A stretch of 64,000 bases of DNA, from NCBI GenBank assembly GCA_963921425.1, contig OY992839.1:3784501-3848500 (forward strand), written 5' to 3'. The stretch is from Dryas octopetala. Lineage: Eukaryota; Streptophyta; Magnoliopsida; Rosales; Rosaceae. Under the pieces are notes generated by a model, which saw only the letters and a list, made by a program, of their open reading frames with translations, had not been told where the DNA came from and ran no database searches. Of the stretch, positions 33,844-46,803 are shown in pieces (position 1 is the first letter of the stretch; every line of letters starts with the position of its first letter). The position numbers were made by a program, and so were the translations under genes.

Positions 33844-36800
33844 TATTGAAAATGACAAAGAAGTGTTTGGACACTTGGAGATGGTGGCATCACAAACAAA
33901 GACACACGTGGCAAAATGTATGGACGATGAGCCCTGTTTGGCACATCGGTGTTTAGAGGGGACCAATATGTGGTTGGTACTTGGTTCATTCCTTTGAGGC
34001 GCGAGAGCGATGGGTCCGCATGCACTGGTCATCATTCATATGTGCGGTGAGGTGGTATTTGTGACAAAGGCTCAGTCGCTCTTATGGGGTTACTCTTGTC
34101 TACGTGTCATGCCCACTCCATCTCAATTTCATCAATCCATTCAATCTTAGCGGTATATTATAAATCAAATTAAAGGTTTATATTTGATTCATACACGACT
34201 AAAGTGTTCACTACTTTTTACTTGTATACTCTTAAATTTTCATATAACTAAGATTAAAAATTAAGTAAAAACAAGTATATAAAGATTCAACTGATGATTT
34301 TGATTTGTTTTGTGACTCCTCTTTATCTTTCCGAACCAAATACTACAACATATCTTTTTTGAACATACCAAAACTAAACTACAACTTAGAGAGTACACAA
34401 AGTTTATAATGGGTGATAAAGTTGAGTGTAGAGTGCTAAAAGTCTATTTTTAGCTTAGTGTTTCCAATACAAATCATATAATTTGGTCTTAATTATTTTT
34501 AAAAATAATGTTAGGTGGATCACATTTTTGAGCCATATTATAGACTAAATTACTAACAGAGGTGGAATCAGGAGATATGATATATAATGTGATATCATTC
34601 ATAAGCCATCTTAATTCTCTAAGGGATAATTATCAACAGTTCTCATCTTGAATTACTTCTTTCAAATTTTTAATATCATTGTTTATGGGCTATGGCCCTA
34701 ACCCTGATCTCAGCTCCCAGTTGATCCAAACAATTAAATTGTTGTCCTTAGTTAAAAACGAAGATATGTAGTTTAGGAGGTGAGCAATGCGGACAAGAAA
34801 GTGACAATGAAGTTCATGTGCATTAACAGGGGGGGTGTTATAGTATTTCATCATATAAACATTATTGGTGTAAGAATGGCCGGCAATGTTTTTTTAAGAG
34901 ACTGTTAATATAAATTATTAATTAAGTTGTAACTAAATTTATAATCTGTGTCAAGAGAATATCACCCTTTATAGAGTAAAATGAACGGTTATGGACATTT
35001 ATATACATTTGTCTCGGGAGTTGGAAGACCAAAAGTAGAAAAAAATTGTAGTTTTTGGATTACAGTACTGCTACACTTATCATATTTTTATACCACAATT
35101 TCATACTATCTTACATGACATTCATATAATGGACACTAAAAATTAAAAAATAAAACCTAAAAAAGAAAAAGAAAATATCATTCCAGTAAAGTAATGACAC
35201 ATCAAGTGAAATACAAATGTGAGAAAAAAAATATAGGACAACTAACATTATTGTTTGGATTATGCATTCAAATTGACAAAGCTTGGCCTAAAAGAAAACT
35301 ACAGGATAAAGTAGTACAATAAGACAAATACACACAACTCTAGCATAAGAAAGAAAGAGAACAGAAACAAAGGACAGGAAATAATATAGAAAAGTAAATA
35401 AATAGGTACACTGAATAAAAAAAATTAAAAAATAATAAATAGAAGGCTAGGAGCACAACTGCCATCATAAATTTCGTGGGTTTGACTTTTCTGTGGAACC
35501 TTCCTCTAGAATCTTTAACACAATTTTCAGGAGTTTCAATTCATACTTTTGGCTTGAATGTTGCACGCATCAAAATGAAGCTCAAAGCCTCAAAAGTCTA
35601 TGTACCAACTTAGTACCAGTGATATGGTAATTTCCCATTTGCCAATTTAGGCTCATTTTATTCTAATTGGTCCGATGCTATTATACTAATTAATATATAT
35701 ACTGATATGTAATTTGATGAATAGAATTAATAAACTTAACACTACTACCGATTTATTTTCTAACAATTAAGATCGTATTATATATATGCCACACTATTTG
35801 GTGACTAAAATTTAAGAGAAGTTCAATGTTTAGCAAAACTAGGCGGGAAAAATGAGAGCGAACTTCAATGTTTGGCAAACTTACGTAGTATTCTCTTTGA
35901 AGCTTGAAGTTTTAGACCCTCCCCTAGTTGATTGCACCATGGGGGTTATAGTCTCTGACTGACTCGATCAGGTGGTCCTTGACCATGAGAAACCTTTTAG
36001 GAAATATAATTTTTTATATATTTTATAAATTTTGTTTGTTGGAAAATTTTTTCCTCCCTTTGACAAAGATCACAAAACTTGCTTTGCTTATCCTTTAATT
36101 TTATTTAACAATGAATGTAACAAAATATTTCTTATTTTATTAAGGGAGAAAATTCAAATTTGGAATCATTTCTAAGAAAAGAAAAATAAATACCATTATA
36201 GCAATATTTAATTAATTGAATTTCGTACTTTAAAAGTGTGGAATAAAGGATTGACACATGTTTTGTTTGTGAATTGTGATATGCTGGTGAATGTGGTTGG
36301 CTTTCTCTTCCTCAAAGGCTCAAAGTTGAAGGGCTCCCTGGTCCAAGTCATTACTAGGGTAGAGTGGTAGGGAATGACACCTACATATTTCAAACCCTCA
36401 TCACATCACACATCATGTTCTCCTCACTTTCCCACATGCAAATTATGCAAATTCCCACAGCAGCCCTGCCCCAAAATCAATGAATGAATTAAATAAATAA
36501 TCAAGCTAAGAAGACAATTACAAAGCTAATTATTAGTTTACGACATCAGGTCATCAAGTGTGAACAACAAGTTTTCTTTCATTGTTCTTAAAAACATTTA
36601 GGTGGTCTTTCAATATCTTGTATTAATTTTACATTTTTTATATAATTCTTGAATCTCTCCGTTTATTACTAATTAATTTTAAATTGAACACTCTAATCCT
36701 ATAGTGTTGCCCTAAGACTACTACATATATTTTAGTATATAGAAAAGTGAGTGAGTGAGTTGAGTAAGGACCAATTCAAGAGGAGTAGTGAAGTGTTGTG

Positions 36801-37054
36801 AGCAAGTTTTCTCACGCGTCATTGCAGCTGTTTGGGCCATGGATTCCGTGACTGCATACATGGTGGACCATCTGGGTACGTTCTACCTCCACTTCACAAT
36901 TCACACTCATTTAAAATCTTAATCTCAAGCCTCACTTCTTCATTTCAATTTCTTTTTTTCTACTTTTTAACTACAAAACCTTTTGTTTCTTTTTCTATGA
37001 TTTTTCACGAGGAAAATCTCACAATCAATTCACTTATTGAATAAAGTAAAAACT

Positions 37055-37325
37055 TAAAAGAACTTTAATATATGTGTAATCCATGCATTTATCGGATACA
37101 ATAAAATTTTAAAATAATATTTCATTCACTTATTAGGTACGATTAAAATTTAAGATAAATTCAATATACATGTAATTCATGCACTTATCGGTTATATTAA
37201 AAGTTCAAGATAAATTTAATATACGTGTCATACATGCACTTATTGAATATATTAAAATAATTAATAACCCGTATCACTTATTGGATAGAATAAAAATTTA
37301 AGATTAATTCAATGTTCCTGTATTA
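37055..37325. repeat. Degenerate AT-rich tandem repeat
   Basis: Four or five units of about 55-60 bp. Each unit holds a variant of ATGCACTTATCGGATA, then an AT stretch AAAATTTAAGATAA, then TTCAATATACGTGTAAT. Divergence between units is high. Confidence 0.65.
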
Positions 37326-38639
37326 TGAATCACTCATAAACAATAGGTGGATCTTTGCTTAGTGAAATGTACCTACATACAACTTTAACATTACTGATGT
37401 CATATTTAGTCTATCACATATGTATTTTTTATCATATACATTGATGGGCTAACTCCAATGAGATCAAAACGAGAAAATGATGAAATTTGATTCGTTACAT
37501 CATGTTTGATACAGTATTCTATGTGGTTTATTTATGATATCCCAAAAATGGTGAAACACTTCATTTGTTAGACTTGATTTTTAAAGTGCTCATACTCTAG
37601 CTTTCTATACAGATACAATGAGCTGAGTCCAATCCAAATTGGAAAAGAGAAGAGAGAACAGGGGATTGACAAAACAAGATTAATTTGCAGTTAGAAAAAT
37701 AAATTGAATTTGGTCTTTTATAATAATCTGAAAAAATTTAACTTAGAGTAAGGAAGTCTCCCTGTAATTACTCCGATAAGTTTTATAAGATTTCATTACA
37801 ATAGAAATGTCATAATGTTTTTATATTTTAAAACAATAAATTGACCAGAAAAACTTACTTATTTTATTCAAGATATATAAATATTTTTAACAGAGGTCAG
37901 TTAAGAAAATATAAAGAGCGAAAATGGACCTTTACAATAATTAAAGGGTACCATATAAGTTTGAAACTATTTTAACACAAAATTCAGAAGCCTATTTTAA
38001 AGAAAATAGTTCTCATATTTAAAAGCCTATTACTTCTTTTTCCTTCCATAAAAAATTTTAGTTCAGTAATGATAGAGTGATAAAGATACCAAACAAATCT
38101 CGAAATTTTGGATCAAAATAAATTATGTTGAATTTGTTCGTATGATTTATTCTTATTAATTCTACGGATCGCTATGTATCCACTCTACAGTTAGTTCATT
38201 AATTTCTAACAAGTGAGATACGGTCATTACTATTTTTGATATTATTTACTAATTTTTATATTATTTGATAGATTTTTGCCCGACGAATCTAGCATTATTA
38301 AATTAATTCAAAGTTAATTACATCATCCAAAACAAAATAAGAACCCTTTCATTTATTGCATTGCATGGTCAGTGAAAAAGCAGTGGAAGAATAAATACCA
38401 TTGATTCATTCACAAGTCTTGTGAAAAAAAACCCAAATGGTTTTGTAATTTACAAATTTCAAGGTGGTGTGTTGTTTGTTTAGTTTAGTGTTTTAATGCT
38501 TATATTAAGCTTCCAGCTTTTAAACGTGTTGACGAGGCAACACCATATCCTGTAATCTGTATGGCTGGCTGTATCCATAGTTAAAAAAGATTAGAACTAT
38601 AACAAGTGACGAAACCAGAAGTTTAGAGAGAGAGAGTGG

Positions 38640-38672
38640 GATGCGTGTGTGTTGTGTGTGTGTGTGTGTTCG
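38640..38672. repeat. GT microsatellite near PUB9
   Basis: Interrupted GT run about 220 bp before the PUB9 start codon, preceded by a GA run at about 38621-38636. Confidence 0.85.
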
Positions 38673-38892
38673 GTTGTGGTATTTGACTATTTGTGGCTTC
38701 CTTGAGTTTTTTTTCCAGTTTCGTACTCATTCATTCTTTTTCTCTTTTTAACTGAGAATAGAAGAAGCAGAGAGCCCAACAATGACATCCACCATTCTCA
38801 TTCTCTGCCTCGCCATTCTCAGAAACCATAATTCCATTTGATTCTTCAACCCCAGAAACCAAATCCAAACAAAACCCAGAACCCAGAATCGG

Positions 38893-41008
38893 ATGGCGAA
38901 GACGGGGGTGTTCGATTCTGATCCGACGGTGATGGCGAAAGCGACGGAGTTGAAGAAGGAGTTGCAGAGGCTGGTTAGGGCTATTGTTGATGATGAGGAC
39001 TACAGCACCCAAACAATCGATCAGGCAAAGGACACGCTTTCTGCTTTGAAGGAATTGAAGCTGAAGAAGCGATCGCTCTCTTTGAAGCTTCATGACATTC
39101 TGTCTTGCCCTGAAGAGTTTCGGTGTCCGCTTTCCAAGGAGTTGATGAGAGACCCTGTTGTTGTTTCTACAGGGCAGGTGAGTTTTGGTGATCAATTGGG
39201 TTTTTCAATTTGCTCTGTTTGCTGTCTGAGAAAATGACAGAAAAGATGTATGTGATTTTGATATCAATTTTGAAACTTTTAGCCTCTGTTGGTGGTTGTA
39301 TTCTCTTTCCTTTATCGTCTGTTGTTGGGCTGAGAAAATGTGGGGAAAGAAACGATCTTTAATGCAATTACATGTTTCTGAGACACAGAAAAGTGAGATG
39401 GAAGATAAGATTTAAGTTTTTGTTTTGTTTTCTTTCACTTTCTCAGCAACCAAACGAAGCTCTGAAGAGTTAATTTGTGTGGCACGTGAGGGAAGGTGAA
39501 TTATAGTCCCCACTTTCTTGGTTATAGTTGTTTACTGTTTACAGTAGTTTTAATTTCTGGTGGTTGGTGGAGTTTCAGCATGGATTTAAAGTACTGGTGT
39601 TGTTTGTTGACTCTGAATCTTGAATTTAAAGCACTATTTGTTTGATTGGCTAAAATTTTGAGATTTTTCCCTCATATTTGGTATAAGCCTGTACTTGTAT
39701 TAATTGAAAAATCAAGATATGCATGTCTGGATGATAAGTATAGTTTGCTTTCCTGGTTCTTTGTAAGTTAGAAAACAGATCTATCATAATAGATGCAAGA
39801 GAATGCTGCAATATTTATATAATCATTTATTGTCCTCTTTTGATCCATACTCCATGATTTTCAAGTTGGCAATCCCCATTGGGTTTTTAATTAGCTAAAT
39901 TTTTTGTTCTTTTTATTGGCAGACATATGACAGACCATTTATCCAGAAAGGGTTAAAAGCAGGCAACAGGATATGCCCTCAAACCCAACAAGTACTTTCA
40001 CACACAATCCTTACTCCTAATCACTTGGTTCGTGAAATGATATCGCAATGGTGTAAGAATCGAGGGATTGAATTGTCGGACCCTGTCCTCCTTGCCAATG
40101 AGGATGGTATTACAGCATCGGATCGAGACCATTTTCTTTCTTTGCTTCAGAAGATGTCTTCCACATTGCTTGAGCAGAAAGAAGCTGCAAAGGAGCTTCG
40201 GTTGTTGACAAAGAGGATGCCTTCTTTCCGGGCACTTTTTGGTGAGTCTCTAGATGCCATCCCTCGATTGCTCAGTCCACTCTCTGAAGGCAAGTTTGAA
40301 AATGGTATTCACCCGGAAGTCCAAGAAGACGTGATCACAACACTCTTGAATCTCTCAATACATGACAACAACAAGAAGCTTGTGGCAGAAACTCCAATGG
40401 TAATTCCTTTACTAATTGAATCATTGCGATCAGGAACCATTCAAACAAGGAGCAATGCGGCTGCAGCCCTTTTCACTTTGTCAGCTCTCGATTCCAACAA
40501 GGCACTTATTGGGAAATCCGGTGCCCTAAAACCACTCATCGACCTCCTAGACGAGGGACATCCATTAGCTATGAAGGACGTTGCTTCTGCAATCTTCAAT
40601 TTATGTATCACCCATGAGAACAAGGCAAGAGCTGTGAGAGATGGTGCAGTGAAGGCAATCCTGAAGAAGTTAACAAACCGGATGCATGTCGATGAGTTGT
40701 TGGCCATCCTTGCAATGCTCTCAAGCCATCCCAAGGCTGTGGAGGAAATGGGAGAGATGGGAGCCATTCCTTGCTTGCTCAGCATCATCCGGGAGACCAA
40801 TTGTGGACGTAACAAGGAGAATTGCATTGCAGTCCTTCACACTATCTGTTTAAATGATCGAACCAAGTGGAAGGAAATGAGGGAAGAGGAGAACACTTAT
40901 GGAACATTATCTGAGCTTGCCCAAAATGGAACTTCGAGGGCTAAGAGGAAAGCTAGTGGCATCCTTGATAGACTGAACAGGGCTGTAAATTTGACACATA
41001 CTGCATGA
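38893..41008 (+). CDS. PUB9: U-box E3 ubiquitin ligase with ARM repeats (PUB9-like)
   Basis: Two exons, 38893-39177 and 39923-41008, joined in phase 0 at STGQ|TYDR; 456 aa, close to the Arabidopsis PUB9 length. An N-terminal helical part (MAKTGVFDSDPTVMAKATELKKELQRL, about 1-70) precedes the U-box at about 73-147 ([31 protein letters not shown], then NRICPQTQQ and LVREMISQWC). The intron splits the U-box. From about 190 to 440 armadillo-type repeats follow (VITTLLNLSIHDNNKKL, TRSNAAAALFTLSALDSNK, LAMKDVASAIFNLC). The U-box recruits an E2 enzyme and the ARM part binds the substrate. Relatives interact with S-domain receptor kinases and take part in ABA responses; that role is carried over by similarity. 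The start is the first ATG of the open frame. Confidence 0.93.
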
Positions 41009-43112
41009 TGGGTTCACTCTTTCACTTTTACGGAACTCTATATTTGTAAATTCTTCACCTATTTCCAGCGCTCTGGAATCCCCCGTTTTGTATGTTCTCT
41101 TTTTGGTTTCAGAGTTTCAATTTCAGGTTCAGGAGCTAGCCACCAAGAAATAAAATGCAAGTTTTATATAATATATATATGTATATTTATAAAATTCTTT
41201 GTTGTGTCTTGTACTCTTGTGTTGTTGAATGGTTCTTGCAGGGTGTTCTCAAACTTTTGTTTCTGCCACTCCTGAGCATGACAGTACTACCTTCTCTTCT
41301 ATGACTATGAGTGATTAAATAACCAAAGGAGAAGAGAAATTGCTTCCGAATGAACAAGTGGTGTGTGCAGAACTGACAGTTTTTACCCTTTTTTCTTGAT
41401 GAACCAACAGAAATGCCAAAACCATGAATACTATGCAATTTGCCAACCCAACAATCAATAGTTATTGGAGCTAAATTGTTTCAGTACAATCCAATGGGCT
41501 CCTTTACTCACTTTTTGACCATGGAATAAATCCAAAAACAATAAAACCAGTATGGATGGTTCCAAATAGTGAATGAATGGTTGTAGTCTTGTGGAATGTG
41601 GATGACCAAACGCAAAAGAACTGAAAATTGTAAACGAGAAGAATGTGTCCATATTGAATGGTGAAGTGATATCTGGTGTTGTGGTCCATTGAAGATGCTC
41701 CTCCTTTTTTTGTGAACTTATTAATAGCAACAGTTACTAGTAATTAGTTTACTTGCTTTTGTTTTTGGCAGACACATTGTGCTTGCACACACATTACACC
41801 TTATCCTGTGCTCCACAACAGTTTCTTTCTATATCTCCTCTTGGGCTTCCCTCCATCGTTCCTTTTTAATCTTTGGAAGATTTGTGTGTGGATGGCGAGG
41901 TTCCCCTTTGATTCCTTTTTATCTTTGCCTTTCTTATAATGATGAAGCTGTTTTTTTTACCTTTAAATAGTACAAAAGCTAATCTTTAGGCTTTAGCTTT
42001 ATGGTTTATGAATGCACAGTGACAAGGAATGCAGGAAGTAATTTCCTCTCGGGCCCAAGAGTCATGGTTTATGCTGAGTGAACCACATGTTTACTATGCC
42101 ATTTATGGGAAACAAACATTGTTGTACATCCGAATTCAGAAAGGTCATCTTGAGCAAACGCCAGGTCATTTTTGGAATAAAAATGCCATTTGATAGGTAT
42201 CAAAATTCAATCTAATACCTGAGTTTAAAGATGACAATCTAATTACCCTTGAGCAATTAAGCATAAAGAAAGTGTGTTATATGTATTTATTTTGGGCTGA
42301 GTGTCTTTTACGTATGTGAATCATTGAAGTTTGGTCCATTCAGCTATCCCTACAAAAGATGGGATGGAGTAACCGATGAGTGGGTAGCAAAGTTATATTC
42401 TTTTTTGGATATCAGTCAAAAAGGAGAAAACAACGTACATTAACATTTAACCAAACAAGAAAAAAAGGTATAAAAGTCAGCATTTGTGAATTATATTGTA
42501 CCATGCATGGGACAAAACAAGTCTGTTTTGAAAAGACCACTGGTTCCTTTACACTCAATTCCAAACATCGAACTGCTGAATATGGGTTTGGGTCCTTTAC
42601 GGATTGTCTTGCAAGTAATTCTGAGGATTTGCCTATTGGGCTCACTACTTTGGAGCCTGGGCCTCTAACTAAGCTGAAAGTGCATTTGACATATGATTAT
42701 TGTGGGCCTACTAGGCTCGACCTTGTTTTCACGATGTATAGATCGGTTTAGGCCCACCCAGTGTCCTAACAGATGGAAAAAAAAAAGAATCAATGGGCAC
42801 TCATCTATGTACTCGGGAACTCACTCACTCAGTACACAAATCATACACAAACAGTAAGTGAAGAACTGATTATCAATGTCATTACAGTAACTGTACAATT
42901 TCAAAAAGGAGAGCATCACCTTCACTATGATTGAGGACACAGCATCATACATCTAACACTGCAAAGAAAATTTAACAGTGTCACCAAATTGATGATGCAC
43001 CAGAGATAAGACACACAAGTACACAACCAACGAAATACTGCACTCTGCTACAGTTGTCCATTACATGTTTAGCACAACTATCGACTCTCCAAGTTCCGAA
43101 TAGAAGTGACAT
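41009..43112. other. Spacer between two convergent U-box genes
   Basis: Contains the 3' regions of PUB9 and CHIP. The 123-codon open frame at 42380-42751 (+) has no recognisable domain and begins at a non-ATG codon, so it is not called. No RNA gene seen. Confidence 0.5.
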
Positions 43113-45857
43113 TTAATCTGTTCTGTAGGCCCAGCCATGTTTGTCTAGATATGCTTGGACTGCTTCTTTTATGGCAAAGTTGGGTATTAGCTGCGATGAA
43201 TCAAGTGGCTCACGTGTGATTGGATCGAACTCACCCACCTAGATTATAGAGCAAAAGAGTCAGAGATCAATGTGGGTATATTTATGAACAGAAGACATCC
43301 GTTTCTTGTACATGCAACATTAAGACCAAACCTGACCTTCTCAATATGGTTAAGGATCACAGATCTCTCATATGTAACCCCACTTGGAGTAATCACAGGA
43401 TCGCGAAATATATCAAGTGTGATTTTACAACATAGGTAATCCGGCACCTGAAATTTGTAATCATTGCCACAACAAGATAATTGAGAAATTCTTTTTTCTT
43501 TCTAGGAAGCAAGAAAAAAAGGGAAGGGAAGAGAGAAAGCCAGGTACCGACCTCACTTGGTGTGTCAGCTTCTGCAGCTTTCTCAAACACTCCTCCTAAA
43601 GCCTCTAACTGTTTCTTATGGGTAGTACCAGATTCATTAATACCAGCTTCATCCAAAAACCCTTCCATTTGAAAAGCATCATGTCTGTCTTTCAGAGCAG
43701 TCTCACAAGCTTCTCTGAGACATGAAACCAGTTGATTAAACAACTAATAGAAAAATGAACACCAAACAATTATTCAATATTGACAACCTTATCAGACATC
43801 ATAGGCCTAAACTCAAGAGGGAAAACATACTTCAAGTGTCGCAATTCCCATGAACGTTTTGTTGATCCATGCTCCCACTCCATGTATTTTGCTTTTGCAA
43901 GCTCCTGCCAGATCTCCTCTACCATATAGCCATTCGGATTGGCACCCCTCCCATGATCCAAAGCCTGTACAAGGAAGTTCAAACAGATTTCAATGGAATC
44001 TGAAGCTTTTGATCAACATCATAAGCCATCCGAAGAACAGGCATTAAACATTTATGAAATGTCTATGAAATAGGTAGGACTTAAGTATTCTACTGAGACA
44101 TCCGATTTCCCCCTATTTTCAATCTTTTCAAACCTTATATACAAGCAAGATCTTCCAAACTACAAGAAATAAGTTGCAAGAATCATTTTGATGAAATATA
44201 TACCTTGTAGCATGGTAATGCAACTATAATACAGCCTTTCATAATCATCAATTGGAAAGACAGACAAACAACTAAGTTATCTTGAGTTTTTACTTACCAA
44301 ACATGAAAAAGTGTCTATATATTGGAAACTTAAGTCTCAATTGCACAGTTCATAAAATGATTATACCAAGAAGGCCCTGATCTCTAATTTAAGGACTGCC
44401 CGCCATCACTCATCCTATAGATTTTTTAGACACATAACATGCACAGACACGTGTATTCATGATTTTATGTTTCTGTGGAAAGATCTACTAAGAAAATCAA
44501 ATGAAACATGCCCTTCCAGTAAAATGAAAGTACCAGTAACAAATACAGTTGGCATCTAAAACATTGAAACTGCTATTTACATTACAAATTCCCTCGGCTT
44601 TGATGTTAAATTAAGGAAATAGCCATACTCAGCATCTACATTTATAAGTAAATTCTCCAGAATTGTAAATTTTGATGACCATTCATTACTTGGAACTTAG
44701 TTTTTCCCACTCCAAAATGCCTACATTAAATGCTTACATAAAACTAGACCAAATTAAGAATAAGCTACCATCTAACAAACATCTTAAAAGAAACATATCA
44801 ACATAAAATATCATGTCAAAGAGAAAAACTCGTCATTATTCAGTTGTATGTGGCAACCGAAACACAAAATAATTCCCCAAAAAAAAAGTGAAAAACATAC
44901 AATATGTCTAATGCTCATAATTAAAGTACATAAAGAAAGTGATTTAACAAAAAATAAAAAGTAATCCAAAAACAAAACATTCTTGATGCTTACAATATAC
45001 AAGGATTCTAGACTGAAAGCACTTCTAACCTTCTGTAATTCCTTAACTCCATCGGTATATTCTTCCTTCTGTAGTAGTGCAAGCCCCAACATGTAGTGGC
45101 CCTGTAATAGAAAAAGAAAAATGGTCCATTAACACATTGACATTCAACTTATGATAATTCAATAACTAATGTAAGTCTCCGCAGCACCAAACTTGAGCTG
45201 CATGAAATACTTTAAACGGACTCAAGGAACAAATTCTGCAACAAGAAATTACTCAATCAGACACACATGGACAAAGATATACCAAATCTCACTCCTCCAA
45301 ACATCTCAAACCCTAATTTTCGGGTAACAGATTACAGAGGAAAAATTCCAAAAAGAGATGAATTTACCTTGACGGAATTATTTTCAAGCTGAATAGCCTT
45401 CCGAGAATCCTCTTCCACTTTCTCCCAATGACTGCGTCATTCACACCATTAAATAAACCAAAAGAATTATATGACAAAATGAAAAAACAAAATAGAAAAA
45501 TAAAAAAAAATTGAAAAGAGAGAGAGAGAGAGAGAGAGAGAGAATGGGTGATCATACATACTTACGCTTGAGATGGCAGAGAGCGCGATTCGTCCAATAA
45601 ACAGCAACATTAGGGCACAGCGTGATCGCCTTGAAACCCAATACGAAACAGGAACAACAAGAAATGATTCAATCATAAAAACCCAAAATTTTTCCAGACT
45701 TTAAAATCACACAAAAACGCATAAGAAAATGATACAGACATTAAAGAACAATGGAAAAACATACCTCAGTGTATGCATCAATGGCGGCTCCGAAGCGCTC
45801 TTTCTGGAAGTAGGTGTTGCCGTCTTTCCTGAGCTTCTCCGCCGTAGACAATGCCAT
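43113..45857 (-). CDS. CHIP: E3 ubiquitin ligase CHIP (TPR plus U-box)
   Basis: Co-chaperone ligase that links HSP70/HSP90 clients to ubiquitylation in the cytosol. Eight minus-strand exons: 45857-45765, 45629-45562, 45431-45368, 45101-45030, 43964-43831, 43714-43552, 43447-43337, 43238-43113. The total is 276 aa, matching the usual plant length of about 278. The TPR part covers roughly 1-110 (ALSTAEKLRKDGNTYFQKERFGAAIDAYTEAI, NVAVYWTNRALCHLKRNHWEKVEEDSRKAIQL, GHYMLGLALLQKEEYTDGVKELQ). A helical linker follows, then the U-box (199-276: VPDYLCCKITLDIFRDPVITPSGVTYERS, DPITREPLD, IPNFAIKEAVQAYLDKHGW). The end of exon 2 was chosen as CGTAA|GTATGT because only that phase continues into HWEKVEED. 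Intron 4 (44 kb region) is over 1 kb. Confidence 0.95.
45517..45543. repeat. AG microsatellite in CHIP intron 2
   Basis: About thirteen AG units within the short intron between exons 2 and 3 of the CHIP gene. Confidence 0.9.
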
Positions 45858-46803
45858 TTCTGCCCCAAAAATTGCTTGTTACGGTGATTTTGTGAATGTG
45901 GGCGTGGTGGGCAATTCCCTCTTTTAGCAGCGGTTTTGAATGTCGAGAATTTTCGAGCAGAAAGCAAAGCACGAAATGGAGAAGAAGCAGAGCAAACAGC
46001 AAAGGCAAAGACAAACCCTCTTCTTGTTCGCGAGGGTCAAGTTCGTTTCTTATTGGGGGTTTCAGAAGCCAATGACTCGTTGCCTTCCCTGAGAAGGTTA
46101 CTCCTTATTGGATGACTTTCGGGTTTTACTTTTATGTTGTCAAGAGGAGCTCTCATTGGATGATTTTTCTAATTTCCGAAAATACCCTTCAACAAATAAA
46201 ATAAGATTCTTCGACTCTTCAGTCTTTGTCTCAGAATTTATTGTTTTTTCTTTTCATTTTGCTAATTTGGAAGACCTAAACCAAGTCTTTGTCCATTGTT
46301 GGAGACTTACAAAAGAAAAAGGGTCATCTCCTTTTCCATACAAGGGTCCCTCCTCCATCCAACAAAGGATTCAATTATTTATCAGCTAAATCTTTCTCAT
46401 ATGCAAAGGGTGATATTTTATCAGTAGTGAAAATATCAAAATACCTCTCTATAAAGAGGGCTCAAATTAGGTGAACCATGTAAATTGCTCATGTTATAAT
46501 TTTCTCAATAACCCAATATTTGGCAACAACAAACATGATAACACATATACTCTATCTTTTAGAATGACTCGGGTTCAAAACTCACAGAATAAGAATGCTA
46601 TATAGAAGAAAGTATTACTTCATCAAAGTTAAAGAGATAGAAAACAAAACCAAAACAATAATGATCCAATTAACAATGTTTCCTCCTCCATCTAACAAAA
46701 ATGGTTCCAATAATTCTCTACCTTCCCACATCAATATCTAATTATCTAGTCTTCTTGCTTTCTGTATGTCTTAGCAAGTTAGCAGTTAGTGTAGTGTAGC
46801 AGT
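45858..46803. other. CHIP 5' region and spacer
   Basis: Upstream region of CHIP (minus strand) followed by spacer up to the eIF2-gamma relic. Weak open frames on the plus strand (46108-46389) lack features. Confidence 0.5.

Larger units (their letters stand above)
33853..38700. other. Intergenic, no gene seen
   Basis: Nearly 5 kb of AT-rich sequence with no supported gene. A tandem array is listed at 37055-37325. Open frames of 60-80 codons have no domain or codon signature. Confidence 0.55.

Noticed and set aside
37055-37325. CRISPR-like array
   Set aside because: Units are degenerate AT-rich tandem repeats without conserved repeat/spacer structure, and this is a plant genome.
42380-42751. 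123-codon open frame between PUB9 and CHIP
   Set aside because: No recognisable domain, non-ATG start, no splice or codon support; probably chance.
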